The translations under genes and the position numbers were made by a program. From Pseudomonadota bacterium (GTDB lineage Bacteria; Pseudomonadota; Alphaproteobacteria; Rhodobacterales; Rhodobacteraceae): a DNA stretch of 64,000 nt. The stretch lies in NCBI GenBank assembly GCA_020161655.1, contig JAIUPC010000024.1, forward strand, positions 1 through 64,000, written 5' to 3'. Of this stretch, positions 17,598 to 26,395 are shown piece by piece. The notes under the pieces are model-generated. The model searched no databases. It saw only the letters and a list, made by a program, of their open reading frames with translations, and was not told where the DNA came from. How positions within the stretch are numbered: position 1 is the stretch's first letter; every line of letters starts with the position of its first letter.

Positions 17598-18413
17598 ATG
17601 GCGCACAAAAAGAACCACGACTACCACATCCTCCCGCCTTCGCTCTGGCCACTTCTCGGCGCGCTTGGCGGGTTCATCATGCTGTTCGGTCTGGTCCTGT
17701 GGGTGTCGCCGCAGGTAGAGAACAAGCAGCCCTGGATGTTCCTGATCGGCACCGCGCTGGTCGCTTACGTGATGTACGGCTGGTGGGCGGAAGTGGTGCA
17801 CGAGGGCAATACCGGCGACCATACGCCGGTCGTCCGCATCGGCCTGCGCTACGGCTTCATCCTTTTCATCATGTCCGAGGTGATGTTCTTCTCGGCCTGG
17901 TTCTGGACCTTCTTCAAGCACGCGCTCTACCCGATGGGGCCGGAAAGCCCGCTCGTGGATGGTGTCTGGCCGCCGGAAGGCATCGTGACCTTCGATCCCT
18001 GGCACCTGCCGCTCATCAACACGCTGATCTTGCTTTGCTCGGGTGCCGCCGCCACCTGGGCGCATCATGCCATCGCGCATGAGAACAACCGCAAGGACAT
18101 GATCAACGGGCTGGCGCTCGCGGCTGTCCTTGGCATTTTCTTCACCTTGCTTCAGGCGCTCGAATACAGCGAAGCGGGCTTCGGCTTTGCCGGCAACATC
18201 TACGGCGCGTCGTTCTTCATGGCGACCGGCTTTCACGGCGCCCATGTCATCATCGGGACGATCTTCCTTCTGGTCTGCATGTTCCGCGCGATGCGGGGCG
18301 ATTTCACGCCGGAACAGCATGTCGGGTTTGAGGCGGCTGCCTGGTACTGGCACTTCGTAGATGTGGTCTGGCTCTTCCTCTTCGCGTCGATCTACATCTG
18401 GGGCAGTGCCTGA
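17598..18413 (+). CDS. ctaE: Cytochrome c oxidase subunit III
   Basis: A 271-residue membrane protein with seven TM helices. Family motifs: [17 protein letters not shown] at the start, [20 protein letters not shown] (with the conserved Glu), [16 protein letters not shown] and the C-terminal [16 protein letters not shown]. Subunit III stabilises subunit I and the proton uptake path of aa3 oxidase. It follows ctaG by 26 bp, with CAGGGA ahead of the ATG. Confidence 0.95.
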   Translation: MAHKKNHDYHILPPSLWPLLGALGGFIMLFGLVLWVSPQVENKQPWMFLIGTALVAYVMYGWWAEVVHEGNTGDHTPVVRIGLRYGFILFIMSEVMFFSAWFWTFFKHALYPMGPESPLVDGVWPPEGIVTFDPWHLPLINTLILLCSGAAATWAHHAIAHENNRKDMINGLALAAVLGIFFTLLQALEYSEAGFGFAGNIYGASFFMATGFHGAHVIIGTIFLLVCMFRAMRGDFTPEQHVGFEAAAWYWHFVDVVWLFLFASIYIWGSA

Positions 18414-18437
18414 TCGCCACGCCGTGACGGCTTACAT

Positions 18438-18463
18438 GAAGCGCGGGGGAGACCCCGCGCTTC
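18438..18463 (+). other. Perfect 11-bp hairpin with GAGA tetraloop
   Basis: The arms GAAGCGCGGGG and CCCCGCGCTTC flank a GAGA loop (a GNRA tetraloop) in the 67-bp gap between ctaE and the SURF1 gene. There is no T-run after it, so it is unlikely to be a full terminator; it may act as an mRNA-stabilising or processing structure that lowers SURF1 expression relative to ctaE. Function is inferred only from position. Confidence 0.6.
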
Positions 18464-18480
18464 GCACTTCCGGGACAGCC

Positions 18481-19161
18481 ATGCGCCGTTATCTCTTCCC
18501 TTTGATCCTCGGCCTTGGCGGCATCGCCATCCTGATGTCGCTCGGGTTCTGGCAGCTTCGTCGGCTTGAGTGGAAAGAGGCTCTGCTGGCCGAGATCACG
18601 GCAAAGATCGCCGCAGCACCCGTGTCGATCGACAGCCTCGCCACCCCTGATCCCGCAACCGACATGTATCGCCCCGTCACGATCGCAGGCAGCACGACAG
18701 GTCCGGAGCTTCTGGTCCTCTCCGGCCGCAAGGGCGAGGGCGCGGGCTACGAGGTGATCGCCGCCTATGAGTCATCGGCCGGGCGCCGCATCCTGCTCGA
18801 TCGCGGCTTTGTTGCCGAAGAGGCGAAGACCGCGGCGCGCCCGGCAACGGCGATCACGGGTACCGGCAACCTTCTCTGGCCGAACGAGACCGACAGCTAC
18901 ACCCCGCCGCCCGATGCGAAAACGGGTCTGTGGTTCGCGCGCGATGTTGCCGCCATGGCCAAGGCGCTTGGCACCGAGCCGGTGATGGTGGTTCTCGCCG
19001 CGGCGACCGGCGACGCACAGGGGATCAGCCCGACGCCGGTCGATACCTCGGCCGTTGTCAACAATCACCGCGACTATGCCATCACCTGGTTTTCGCTCGC
19101 GGTCGTCTGGGCAGGGATGACAGGCTTCCTTCTCTGGCGTATCAGGCAGAGGCAAATCTGA
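18481..19161 (+). CDS. SURF1 family cytochrome oxidase assembly protein
   Basis: A 226-residue protein with two TM helices, at residues about 4-22 and 203-220, enclosing a periplasmic domain. GFWQLRRLEWKEALL after the first helix, the GYEVIAAYE and ILLDRGFVA segments and the terminal NHRDYAITWFSLAVVW match SURF1/Shy1. SURF1 proteins in Paracoccus and Rhodobacter bind heme A and help insert it into subunit I. The start at 18481 follows the intergenic hairpin. It ends 10 bp before thrC. Confidence 0.92.
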   Translation: MRRYLFPLILGLGGIAILMSLGFWQLRRLEWKEALLAEITAKIAAAPVSIDSLATPDPATDMYRPVTIAGSTTGPELLVLSGRKGEGAGYEVIAAYESSAGRRILLDRGFVAEEAKTAARPATAITGTGNLLWPNETDSYTPPPDAKTGLWFARDVAAMAKALGTEPVMVVLAAATGDAQGISPTPVDTSAVVNNHRDYAITWFSLAVVWAGMTGFLLWRIRQRQI

Positions 19162-19171
19162 GGACGGACGA

Positions 19172-20560
19172 ATGCGCTATGTTTCGACCCGGGGAACCGC
19201 TCCGGTCCTGACTTTCGGCGAGGCGATGCTGACAGGCCTTGCCCGGGACGGCGGGCTTTACGTGCCCGAAACCATCCCTACGATGACCCCGGAGGAAATC
19301 GCGGACCTCGCCGGGCTCAGTTACGAAAAAGCCGCCTACCGGATCATGCGCCCCTTCGTCGGCGACGCCTTCACCGATGCCGAATTCCGCGAGGCCATCG
19401 CCCATGCCTATGCGCATTTCGGCCATGCCGCCCGCGCGCCCCTTGTCCAGCTTGCGCCCGACCTCTTCCTCCTGGAACTTTTCCACGGCCCGACGCTCGC
19501 CTTCAAGGACTTCGCGATGCAGCTCATCGGGCAGCTTTTCCAGATCGCGCTCGCCCGCGACGGCCGCCGCATCACCATCGTCGGCGCCACGTCGGGCGAT
19601 ACCGGATCGGCGGCGATCGAGGCGTTCCGGGGCCTCGACAATGTCGATGTCTTCATCCTTTTCCCCGAAGGCCGGGTGTCCGAGGTGCAGCGCCGCCAGA
19701 TGACGACGCCGTCGGAATCCAATGTCCATGCGCTGGCCGTGAAGGGCGATTTCGACGATTGCCAGGCGCGACTGAAGGACATGTTCAACGACTTTGCCTT
19801 CCGCGACGAGGTTGGCCTTGCCGGCGTGAACTCGATCAACTGGGCGCGGGTGCTGGCGCAGGTCGTCTATTACTTCACCTCCGCCGTCTCGCTCGGCGCG
19901 CCGTACCGCCCGGTCAACTTCACCGTGCCCACCGGCAACTTCGGCGACATCTTCGCCGGCTACATCGCGAAGCGCATGGGCCTGCCCATCGGCAAGCTCG
20001 TCATCGCCACCAACCAGAACGACATCCTGCACCGCGCCCTGACCACCGGGCGCTACACGACCGATGGGGTGAAACCTTCGATCTCGCCCTCGATGGACAT
20101 TCAGGTCTCCTCGAACTTCGAACGCGCGCTGTTCGACGCCTACGGCCGCGACGGCAAGGCCGTGGCGCAAATGATGGACGAGTTGAAGCGCGGCGGCTTC
20201 GGCATCAGCCAGGGCGCCTTGGAAACCCTGCGCGGCCTCTATCACTCCGGCCGCGTCAGCGAAGAGGAAACCGCCGACAGCATCCGCGCCACGTGGCGCG
20301 CGACGGGGGAGCTTGTCTGCCCGCATACCGCCGTCGGCATCCGCGTGGCGGAGAACGCCCGCGACACCTCGGTGCCGATGGTGGCGCTCGCCACCGCCCA
20401 TCCGGCGAAGTTCCCCGATGCCGTCGAAAAGGCCACGGGCCAGCGGCCGCCGCTGCCGGAGCGCATGGCCGATCTTTTCACCCGGCCGGAACGTGTTACA
20501 TCTGTGCCGAACGACCTTGCCGCGCTGGAAGCGGTGGTCCGGGAAAGGCGCAGGAATTGA
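19172..20560 (+). CDS. thrC: Threonine synthase
   Basis: A 462-residue PLP enzyme converting O-phosphohomoserine to threonine. N-terminal MRYVSTRG and DGGLYVPE are typical of the class I long form; the PLP lysine is in LAFKDFAMQ; the phosphate-binding GATSGDTGSAA and PTGNFGDIFAGY follow. The length fits the family (about 460). It follows the SURF1 gene by 10 bp and is coupled to the M16 peptidase gene by overlap, an arrangement I recall from other Rhodobacteraceae. Confidence 0.95.
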   Translation: MRYVSTRGTAPVLTFGEAMLTGLARDGGLYVPETIPTMTPEEIADLAGLSYEKAAYRIMRPFVGDAFTDAEFREAIAHAYAHFGHAARAPLVQLAPDLFLLELFHGPTLAFKDFAMQLIGQLFQIALARDGRRITIVGATSGDTGSAAIEAFRGLDNVDVFILFPEGRVSEVQRRQMTTPSESNVHALAVKGDFDDCQARLKDMFNDFAFRDEVGLAGVNSINWARVLAQVVYYFTSAVSLGAPYRPVNFTVPTGNFGDIFAGYIAKRMGLPIGKLVIATNQNDILHRALTTGRYTTDGVKPSISPSMDIQVSSNFERALFDAYGRDGKAVAQMMDELKRGGFGISQGALETLRGLYHSGRVSEEETADSIRATWRATGELVCPHTAVGIRVAENARDTSVPMVALATAHPAKFPDAVEKATGQRPPLPERMADLFTRPERVTSVPNDLAALEAVVRERRRN

Positions 20561-21816
20561 CCATCAGGCTGACGACACTGCCGAACGGGCTTCGGATCGT
20601 GACCGAGCGGATGCCGGGCATCGCCTCGGCCTCGGTCGGCATCTGGGTGCTGGCGGGTGGCCGGCACGAGGCCGCCGATCAGAACGGCATCGCGCATTTC
20701 CTTGAACACATGGCCTTCAAGGGCACGGCGCGGCGCACCGCCCTTCAGATCGCCGAAGAGATCGAGGATGTCGGCGGCTACATCAATGCCTATACCTCGC
20801 GCGAGGTGACGGCCTATTACGCCCGCGTGCTTGAAGCGGATGTGCCCCTTGGCCTCGACGTGATCGCCGACATCGTGCTGAACCCGGTCTTCGACCCGAA
20901 GGAGATCGAGGTCGAACGCCACGTGATCCTGCAGGAAATCGGCCAGGCTCTAGACACGCCCGATGACATCATCTTCGACTGGCTGCAGGAAGCGGCCTTC
21001 CCGGATCAGCCGATCGGCCGCACCATTCTTGGCCCGGCAGAGAAGATCGAAAGCTTCGGGCGCGACGACCTGACCGGCTTTGTCGCCCAGCACTACGGGC
21101 CGGACCGGATGATCCTGTCGGCTGCCGGCGCGGTTGACCATGATCGCATCGTTGCCGATGCCGAGCGGCTTTTCGGCCATCTCCGGCCGGTTCCGTCGCA
21201 TGTGACGACGCCCGCCTTCTGGCACAGCCGCGAACGGCGGGAGCACAAGGATCTGGAACAGGTCCATTTCGCCCTCGGCCTTGCCGGCCCGAGCGTCAAG
21301 GCCGACGACTTCTATGCGGCCCAGGTCTACACGACTGCCCTCGGCGGCGGCATGTCCTCGCGCCTTTTCCAGAAGATCCGCGAGGAGCGGGGGCTTTGCT
21401 ATTCGATCTATGCCCAGGCCGGCGCCTATGACGACACCGGCATGATCACGATCTATGCCGGCACCTCCGCCGAAGAGATCGCCGAGCTTTCGACGCTGAC
21501 CATCGATGAGCTGAAGCGCAGCGCCGAGGACATGACCGATGCCGAGATTGCCCGGGCGCGGGCGCAGATGAAGGCGGGCCTGCTGATGGGGCTGGAAAGC
21601 CCGTCCTCGCGCGCCGAACGCATGGCCCGCAGCCTCGCCATCTGGGGCCGGGTGCCGAGTGTCGAGGAAAATGCCGCGCGGATCGAAGGCGTGACGCGGG
21701 CCGGCGTTCTGGCCTTTGCCGAGGCGCTGACGCAGGCCAAGGCCTCGCTGGCGCTTTACGGGCCGGTCGGATCGGCGCCCACGCTCGGCGACCTCCGCGA
21801 ACGGCTCGCCGCCTGA
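20557..21816 (+). CDS. M16 family zinc metallopeptidase (mitochondrial processing peptidase-like)
   Basis: A 419-residue pitrilysin-family protein. The inverted zinc motif HFLEH has H47, E50 and H51 and is followed by MAFKGT; the downstream Glu ligand lies in the EVERHVILQEI region. The start is a TTG at 20557 that overlaps the thrC stop (TTGA) with AGGCGCAGGA before it; upstream extension would read through thrC in another frame. The protein begins MTIRLTTLPNGLRIVTE, as expected for this family. Likely a cytoplasmic or periplasm-facing oligopeptide peptidase; no signal peptide is visible. It overlaps the RimJ-like gene by one base. Confidence 0.93.
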   Translation: MTIRLTTLPNGLRIVTERMPGIASASVGIWVLAGGRHEAADQNGIAHFLEHMAFKGTARRTALQIAEEIEDVGGYINAYTSREVTAYYARVLEADVPLGLDVIADIVLNPVFDPKEIEVERHVILQEIGQALDTPDDIIFDWLQEAAFPDQPIGRTILGPAEKIESFGRDDLTGFVAQHYGPDRMILSAAGAVDHDRIVADAERLFGHLRPVPSHVTTPAFWHSRERREHKDLEQVHFALGLAGPSVKADDFYAAQVYTTALGGGMSSRLFQKIREERGLCYSIYAQAGAYDDTGMITIYAGTSAEEIAELSTLTIDELKRSAEDMTDAEIARARAQMKAGLLMGLESPSSRAERMARSLAIWGRVPSVEENAARIEGVTRAGVLAFAEALTQAKASLALYGPVGSAPTLGDLRERLAA

Positions 21817-22400
21817 TGATCGGCCTGAGGCGGAGGGTCCGGATCGAGACGGAGCGGATGACGCTCCGCCTGCCGCAGCACTCCGACTTCCGCGCCTGGG
21901 CGGCGCTCCGGTCCGACAGCCGCGATTTTCTGGCGCCTTGGGAACCGGTCTGGTCTTCCGACCACCTGTCGCGGAAGTCCTTCACCAACCGGGTCTACTG
22001 GGCCGGTCGCGCCCATTCCGCCGGCACCGCGATGCCGCTTTTCCTGATCCGGCGCACGGATGACATGCTGCTGGGCGCGGTCACGGTCGACAACATCCGC
22101 CGTGGCCCGGCGCAGGCGGCGACGGTCGGCTACTGGATCGGCGCGCCCTTCGCCCGGTCGGGCTACATGTCCGAGGCGCTGCGCGCGGTGATCCACCATT
22201 CCTTCACCGCGCTCGACCTCAGCCGGCTGGAAAGCGCCTGCCTGCCGGAAAACGCCGCCTCGCGCGGGGTGCTGGAGAAATGCGGCTACAAGTATGAAGG
22301 CGTTGCGCAGAGCTACCTCCAGATCAACGGGCGCTGGCGCAACCACGTGCTTTACGCCAACCTCAGGGGCGACCGTCGCGGGCGCACGGATGCCGGGTAA
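21816..22400 (+). CDS. GNAT family acetyltransferase, RimJ/RimL type
   Basis: A 194-residue acetyltransferase. ERMTLRLPQHSDFRAWAALR opens the domain; GYWIGAPFARSGYMSEALRAVIHHSF is the acetyl-CoA loop; ESACLPENAASRGVLEKCGYKYEG is the RimJ-like C-terminal motif. RimJ/L proteins acetylate ribosomal protein N-termini, but many relatives act elsewhere. ATG overlaps the M16 stop (TGATG), so it is co-translated with that gene. Confidence 0.88.
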   Translation: MIGLRRRVRIETERMTLRLPQHSDFRAWAALRSDSRDFLAPWEPVWSSDHLSRKSFTNRVYWAGRAHSAGTAMPLFLIRRTDDMLLGAVTVDNIRRGPAQAATVGYWIGAPFARSGYMSEALRAVIHHSFTALDLSRLESACLPENAASRGVLEKCGYKYEGVAQSYLQINGRWRNHVLYANLRGDRRGRTDAG

Positions 22401-22401
22401 A

Positions 22402-22466
22402 GGGGGGCGCTGCCCCCGCCGCCGCTTGCGCGGCGCCTCCCCCGAGGTATTTCGGGCAAGATGAAA
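22402..22466 (+). repeat. Short GC-hairpin intergenic repeat, copy 1
   Basis: The gap after the RimJ-like gene holds two adjacent hairpins (GGGGC-GCT-GCCCC; CGCCGC-TTGC-GCGGCG) followed by CCCCCGAGGTATTTCGGG and then CAAGATGAAAG. The last part resembles the sequence at 58279-58310 (CCCCCGTGGGGTATTTC). Such hairpin plus GGTATTT units recur between genes in Rhodobacteraceae genomes and may work as terminators. Confidence 0.55.
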
Positions 22467-22478
22467 GAGGGATCAGAG

Positions 22479-23894
22479 ATGCGCCTCAATCCTGCCGATG
22501 CCGGTTTCGCCGCTGTCCTTGCCTGGCTTCTGCCCGAAGGCACCATCGGCGAGGCCGGGCCGCGCTATCTGGAAGAGCCGCGCCGGAGGGCGGTGACGCC
22601 ACGGGCGCTTCTGGCGCGGCCTCGATCGGTGGCGGAGGTTGCGGAGATCGTCCGTGCCTGCGCTGCCGCGCGGGTCGGCATCGTGCCCCGGGGCGGCGGC
22701 ACCGGGCTCGTTTTGGGGCAGGTGGTTCCAGAGGGGCCGGCGCCGCTGATCCTGTCCCTGGAGCGGATGAACCGCCTTCGTGGCATCTGGCCCGACGAGG
22801 GGCTGATGATCGCCGAGGCGGGGATGACGCTGGCCGAGGTGCAAGCTGCGGCGGGCGAGGCGGGGCGGCTTTTCCCCCTTTCTCTCGCCTCCGAAGGGAC
22901 GGCACGGATCGGCGGCAATCTTGCGACCAATGCCGGTGGCGCGGCGGTCCTGCGCTATGGCAATGCCCGCGACCTTTGCCTTGGGGTCGAAGCGGTGATG
23001 GCCGACGGAACCGTGTTCAACGGATTGAAAAGGCTGAGGAAAGACAATACCGGCTATGACCTCGCCGACCTCCTGATCGGCTCGGAAGGCACACTCGGCA
23101 TCATCACGGCGGCGACGCTGCGGTTGTTCTCCCGCCCGGCAGCCATTGTCACCGCCATGCTTTCCGTGCCGGGGCCGGAGGCGGCGCTGAGGCTGCTGGC
23201 ACTGGCGCAGGATGTGACCGGCGGGGCCGTCAGCACTTTCGAGCTGATGCATCGGCAAGGGTTCCTCTTCCTGGAGGAGGCCGCGCCCGAGATACGGCGA
23301 CCCTTTGCGGTGGCGCCGGAATGGTCGGTCCTTCTGGAGCTCGGCCTGCCGCGCGGACCTTCGCCGGAGGGGGTGCTTTCAACACTTTACGAAGAGGCTG
23401 CGGCGCAGGGCCTCGTCTCGGACGGGGTGATTGCCGAAAGCGAGGCGCAGCGGCAGGGGCTATGGGCGGTCCGGGAGGGGATACCGGAGGCCAACCGCCG
23501 GATCGGTGCCGTCGCCTCGCACGACATCTCGCTGCCGCTGTCGGAAATCGCCGCCTTCCTGCCGCGTGCCGGGGCCGCAGTTGCGGCGCTTGGACCGTTC
23601 CGCATCAATGCCTTCGGCCATCTCGGCGATGGCAACCTTCACTACAACGTCTTCCCGCCGAAGGGCGAGAAACGCGATGGGTACATGGACCGCGCCGAAG
23701 AAATTACCCATGCGATTCATGAGCTTGTGCATGGACATGGCGGCTCGTTCAGCGCCGAACATGGCATAGGGCGGCTGAAGGTCGGGGATCTGGAACGCTA
23801 CGGCGACCCGGCGAAACTGGCGGCGATGAGGGCGATCAAGCAGGCGCTTGACCCCTTGGGCATCCTCAATCCCGGCGCGGTGCTGCGGGGCTGA
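22479..23894 (+). CDS. FAD-linked oxidase, GlcD / D-2-hydroxyacid dehydrogenase type
   Basis: A 471-residue protein of the FAD_binding_4 plus FAD-oxidase_C family. ATG 22479 follows AGAGGG at good spacing. The FAD domain carries VPRGGGTGLVLGQV and NLATNAGGAAVLRYGNARDLCLGVE; DNTGYDLADLLIGSEGTLGIIT is the conserved junction. The C-terminal part has FGHLGDGNLHYNV (His metal ligands of D-lactate/D-2-hydroxyglutarate dehydrogenases), HELVHGHGGSFSAEHGIG split across about 410-427, and the LDPLGILNPG end. It oxidises a D-2-hydroxyacid with electrons passed to quinone or a flavoprotein; the exact substrate is not evident. It stands alone behind the repeat. Confidence 0.88.
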   Translation: MRLNPADAGFAAVLAWLLPEGTIGEAGPRYLEEPRRRAVTPRALLARPRSVAEVAEIVRACAAARVGIVPRGGGTGLVLGQVVPEGPAPLILSLERMNRLRGIWPDEGLMIAEAGMTLAEVQAAAGEAGRLFPLSLASEGTARIGGNLATNAGGAAVLRYGNARDLCLGVEAVMADGTVFNGLKRLRKDNTGYDLADLLIGSEGTLGIITAATLRLFSRPAAIVTAMLSVPGPEAALRLLALAQDVTGGAVSTFELMHRQGFLFLEEAAPEIRRPFAVAPEWSVLLELGLPRGPSPEGVLSTLYEEAAAQGLVSDGVIAESEAQRQGLWAVREGIPEANRRIGAVASHDISLPLSEIAAFLPRAGAAVAALGPFRINAFGHLGDGNLHYNVFPPKGEKRDGYMDRAEEITHAIHELVHGHGGSFSAEHGIGRLKVGDLERYGDPAKLAAMRAIKQALDPLGILNPGAVLRG

Positions 23895-24004
23895 GAGGTG
23901 CGCCCCACCGGGGAGAGAGACCGGCGGGGCAGAAGCGACTTGCGGCAGGGCAAACACTGGTTTGGCGCCGGGTGGAGCTTAGGCGGATTCGAGTTTCCGA
24001 AGTG

Positions 24005-24649
24005 TTAATCCCGCCGGCTCCTGACGAAATGACTGGAAAGGATACGCTCACGTATTTCAGCGGGCTGTTCCCTAGGCTGGACGTCCGGAGCCGCCTTCAG
24101 AATGTCGCCCCGGATCGTGTAGCCGCGCCAGATCCGCACATTGATGTCGATGGCATCTCCGGGGGTCAGCTTCATCAGGAGTTTGAAGCCAACGCAGATT
24201 TCCAACTTTTTCGCTGGTGGCACCACTGCGAGGACTGCGAAGTTGCAAGGTGCGGCTTCGATCCCGGTTTCGGTGATCTGCGCCCGAAGGCTGACATCGG
24301 TGCCGAAGAAAAACGTGCAAAAGGCTGGAATCAATAAGGAAAATGTGCTGCGCGCAAAGAAGAGCGCAAACAGGGGAAGGCCTAGATGTACGCGTAAGGG
24401 AAGGCTTTCATAATGCTGCGTCTCTGCCGGAAGCAGACCACGGCAGCGTTGAACCTGAGCGCCCACGATGGGTAGCCACAAGAGAACAGCGACGGCAAGA
24501 ACGGGCAGGATCGGGACGGCTCCACTCTGCTCGAACCGGCGCATCTCCTCTTTGCTACCTACGTAAAAGATCGATGCAAGTAGCCCGAATACGATGATCA
24601 GCCATGCTGCAACACTAAGGACGGCAATACAGAGAAGCAGCCGATCCAT
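24005..24649 (-). CDS. Hypothetical membrane protein, locally AT-richer
   Basis: A 214-residue protein I do not recognise. ATG 24649 has AAGG six bases upstream; an ATG at 24703 is possible but lacks one. There are about three hydrophobic segments (residues about 3-27, 43-60 and 88-111), followed by a soluble C-terminal half with a basic Arg-rich end. The coding region is visibly less GC-rich and less codon-biased than its neighbours (many TTT, AAA and ATA-type codons), suggesting more recent arrival. It has no relatives nearby and sits between the FAD oxidase gene and apt. Confidence 0.6.
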   Translation of the reverse strand: MDRLLLCIAVLSVAAWLIIVFGLLASIFYVGSKEEMRRFEQSGAVPILPVLAVAVLLWLPIVGAQVQRCRGLLPAETQHYESLPLRVHLGLPLFALFFARSTFSLLIPAFCTFFFGTDVSLRAQITETGIEAAPCNFAVLAVVPPAKKLEICVGFKLLMKLTPGDAIDINVRIWRGYTIRGDILKAAPDVQPREQPAEIRERILSSHFVRSRRD

Positions 24650-24751
24650 TGCGCCTTGTGGCAGCCTGCCGGAAACGCCCCTGAAGACATCGCCCGATCT
24701 CATCGCGCAGCTTCGTCATATGGTGGCGGTGAAGTCATGACCGCCGCCGCC

Positions 24752-25285
24752 TCACGCCCCCTCAAACTTGCAAAGCACATGCACATTCATGCCCAGCCGT
24801 TCGAGCAGTTTCTGCCCGCCGAGGTCCGGCAGGTCGATGACGAAGGCGCAGGCGACGATCTCGGCCCCGAGCCTTTCGCATAGCTTGATGCCGGCCTCGC
24901 AGGTGCCGCCGGTGGCCAGCAAGTCATCGACAATCAACACTTTTTCGCCCGGTTGCAGGGCGTCGTCATGGATCTCCATCACCGCCTCGCCGTATTCGAG
25001 CGTATAGGCCTGGGAGATGGTGGTGCCGGGAAGCTTGCCCTTCTTGCGGATCGGCACGAAGCCCACGGAAAGCTGGTGCGCGATGGCGCCGCCGAGGATG
25101 AAACCCCGCGCCTCAAGCCCCACCACCTTGTCGATCCGCGTCCCGGCATAGGGGTTCAGGAGCTGGTCGATGGCCATGCGGAAGCCGCGCGCATCGGCGA
25201 ACAAGGTGGTCACGTCGCGGAACATGATCCCTTCATGCGGGAAGTCGGCGATGGTGCGGATGTAGTCCTTGACGGTCTTTTGCAT
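24752..25285 (-). CDS. apt: Adenine phosphoribosyltransferase
   Basis: A 177-residue enzyme. ATG 25285 is used, giving the standard [20 protein letters not shown] start. The PRPP-binding motif is [14 protein letters not shown] (about residues 118-131), and [17 protein letters not shown] and KKGKLPG are APT signatures. It salvages adenine to AMP with PRPP. The region between apt and rpiR (25286-25442) contains a short CCCGAC-AGGC-GTCGGG palindrome but no gene. Confidence 0.95.
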   Translation of the reverse strand: MQKTVKDYIRTIADFPHEGIMFRDVTTLFADARGFRMAIDQLLNPYAGTRIDKVVGLEARGFILGGAIAHQLSVGFVPIRKKGKLPGTTISQAYTLEYGEAVMEIHDDALQPGEKVLIVDDLLATGGTCEAGIKLCERLGAEIVACAFVIDLPDLGGQKLLERLGMNVHVLCKFEGA

Positions 25286-25442
25286 GGCGGCTCCGGGGGT
25301 ATTGGTCGGAGAATTGGTAGCATGGCGCGGAGGGGCCGGGAAGCCGGGGAGGGGCGTCGGTTCTCCGTCCCGCAAGCGTATGGCATCCGTCCCGACAGGC
25401 GTCGGGCATTTTGCGGGGCGGGGGCGCGCGGTCTGCCCCCCG

Positions 25443-26315
25443 TCAGGTGCCGGTCACCGTCGGGATGCGGGGGCTGTCGCCGTCCTTTTGCAGCCTTGCG
25501 GCGACGGCGACGGTGAGGGCCTGGGCGAGGCACATCGGGGCGGCGAGGGAACGGGAGAAGGAGTAGTCATGCTCGGGCACCGCGAAGAGGACGCGGGCGG
25601 ATTTGGCCAGCGGCGAGAGCGTGCTGTCGGTGATCGCGACGAGGGGCACGCCGGCTGCACCCGCCTCATCCGCGATGTTCACCACTTCGTTGGCGTAGAA
25701 GCGGAAGGAGACGGCGATCAGCACATCCGATGCCTTCATCGTCCGCGCCATATGGGTGGCAAGCCCGCCGCTTGGGTCCAAGAGTACGCAGCGCTTGCCG
25801 AGCATGGTCAGGATGTAGCGCAGGAGGTCGACCACCGGGGCGGAGCGGAGCTGGCCGACGAGAAAGACCGTCTCGGCCGTTTCGATCATCTCCGCCGCGG
25901 TTTCCACTTCCGCCGGGCTGATGCGTTCGAGGAGGTCCTGCAGCGAGGCGATGTCGCGCACGACGAGGTCGCGGAGGAAGCCCGCCTCGGAACGATCCTC
26001 GCGCACCTTCAGCTCGGTCTCGAGCGCGCGGACCCGCGCCTCGAAGCCCGGCGCGGCGGTGGCGAGGCGTTTCTGGAAGAGCGCCTGAAGCTCCTTGAAG
26101 CCTTGGTAGCCGAGCGACTGCGCGAAGCGGACGAAGCTTGACGCATGGATGCCGCAGCGGGCGGCGATGGCATTCACCGAATGAACCGCGACCTCGTTCG
26201 GGTTCTGCGTCAGGTAGACGGCGATCCGCTGATAGGTCTTGCTCATCTCATCATGCCGCTCGTGGATGAGACGGATGAGATCCTCGTAGTTGGCGGGCGC
26301 TGTGACTGTCGACAT
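25443..26315 (-). CDS. RpiR/MurR family transcriptional regulator (likely local repressor)
   Basis: A 290-residue protein. Residues about 1-80 are an RpiR helix-turn-helix domain ([43 protein letters not shown]); residues about 125-265 are a SIS sugar-phosphate-binding domain ([43 protein letters not shown]). It is the last gene of the leftward catabolic operon. Two perfect inverted repeats of one architecture lie 29 and 49 bp before its ATG, and the same architecture occurs at the iolD/aldehyde dehydrogenase and xylF promoters. I infer that it represses all of these and itself, and is released by a pathway intermediate. Related IolR proteins control inositol use. Confidence 0.88.
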   Translation of the reverse strand: MSTVTAPANYEDLIRLIHERHDEMSKTYQRIAVYLTQNPNEVAVHSVNAIAARCGIHASSFVRFAQSLGYQGFKELQALFQKRLATAAPGFEARVRALETELKVREDRSEAGFLRDLVVRDIASLQDLLERISPAEVETAAEMIETAETVFLVGQLRSAPVVDLLRYILTMLGKRCVLLDPSGGLATHMARTMKASDVLIAVSFRFYANEVVNIADEAGAAGVPLVAITDSTLSPLAKSARVLFAVPEHDYSFSRSLAAPMCLAQALTVAVAARLQKDGDSPRIPTVTGT

Positions 26316-26343
26316 TCAAGCCTGATCCTCGGTGCCCCAATTA

Positions 26344-26377
26344 GCAGCGTTCGCTGCCGTTTTGCAACGATTGTTGC
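26344..26377 (-). promoter_or_regulatory. Tandem RpiR-type operators upstream of rpiR
   Basis: Two perfect inverted repeats, GCAGC-gttc-GCTGC (26344-26357) and GCAAC-gatt-GTTGC (26364-26377), are spaced exactly 20 bp apart, about two helical turns, so dimers would bind the same DNA face. They share the arm and spacer layout of the sites at 30780 and 44327. Position 29 bp before the rpiR ATG suits autoregulation. Confidence 0.7.
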
Positions 26378-26395
26378 GCGGGCCGGCGCCGGCGG

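Noticed and set aside
19759..20556. Upstream extension of the M16 peptidase into thrC
   Set aside because: Low-complexity Arg/His-rich translation in the wrong frame of thrC; the TTG at 20557 gives a normal N-terminus.
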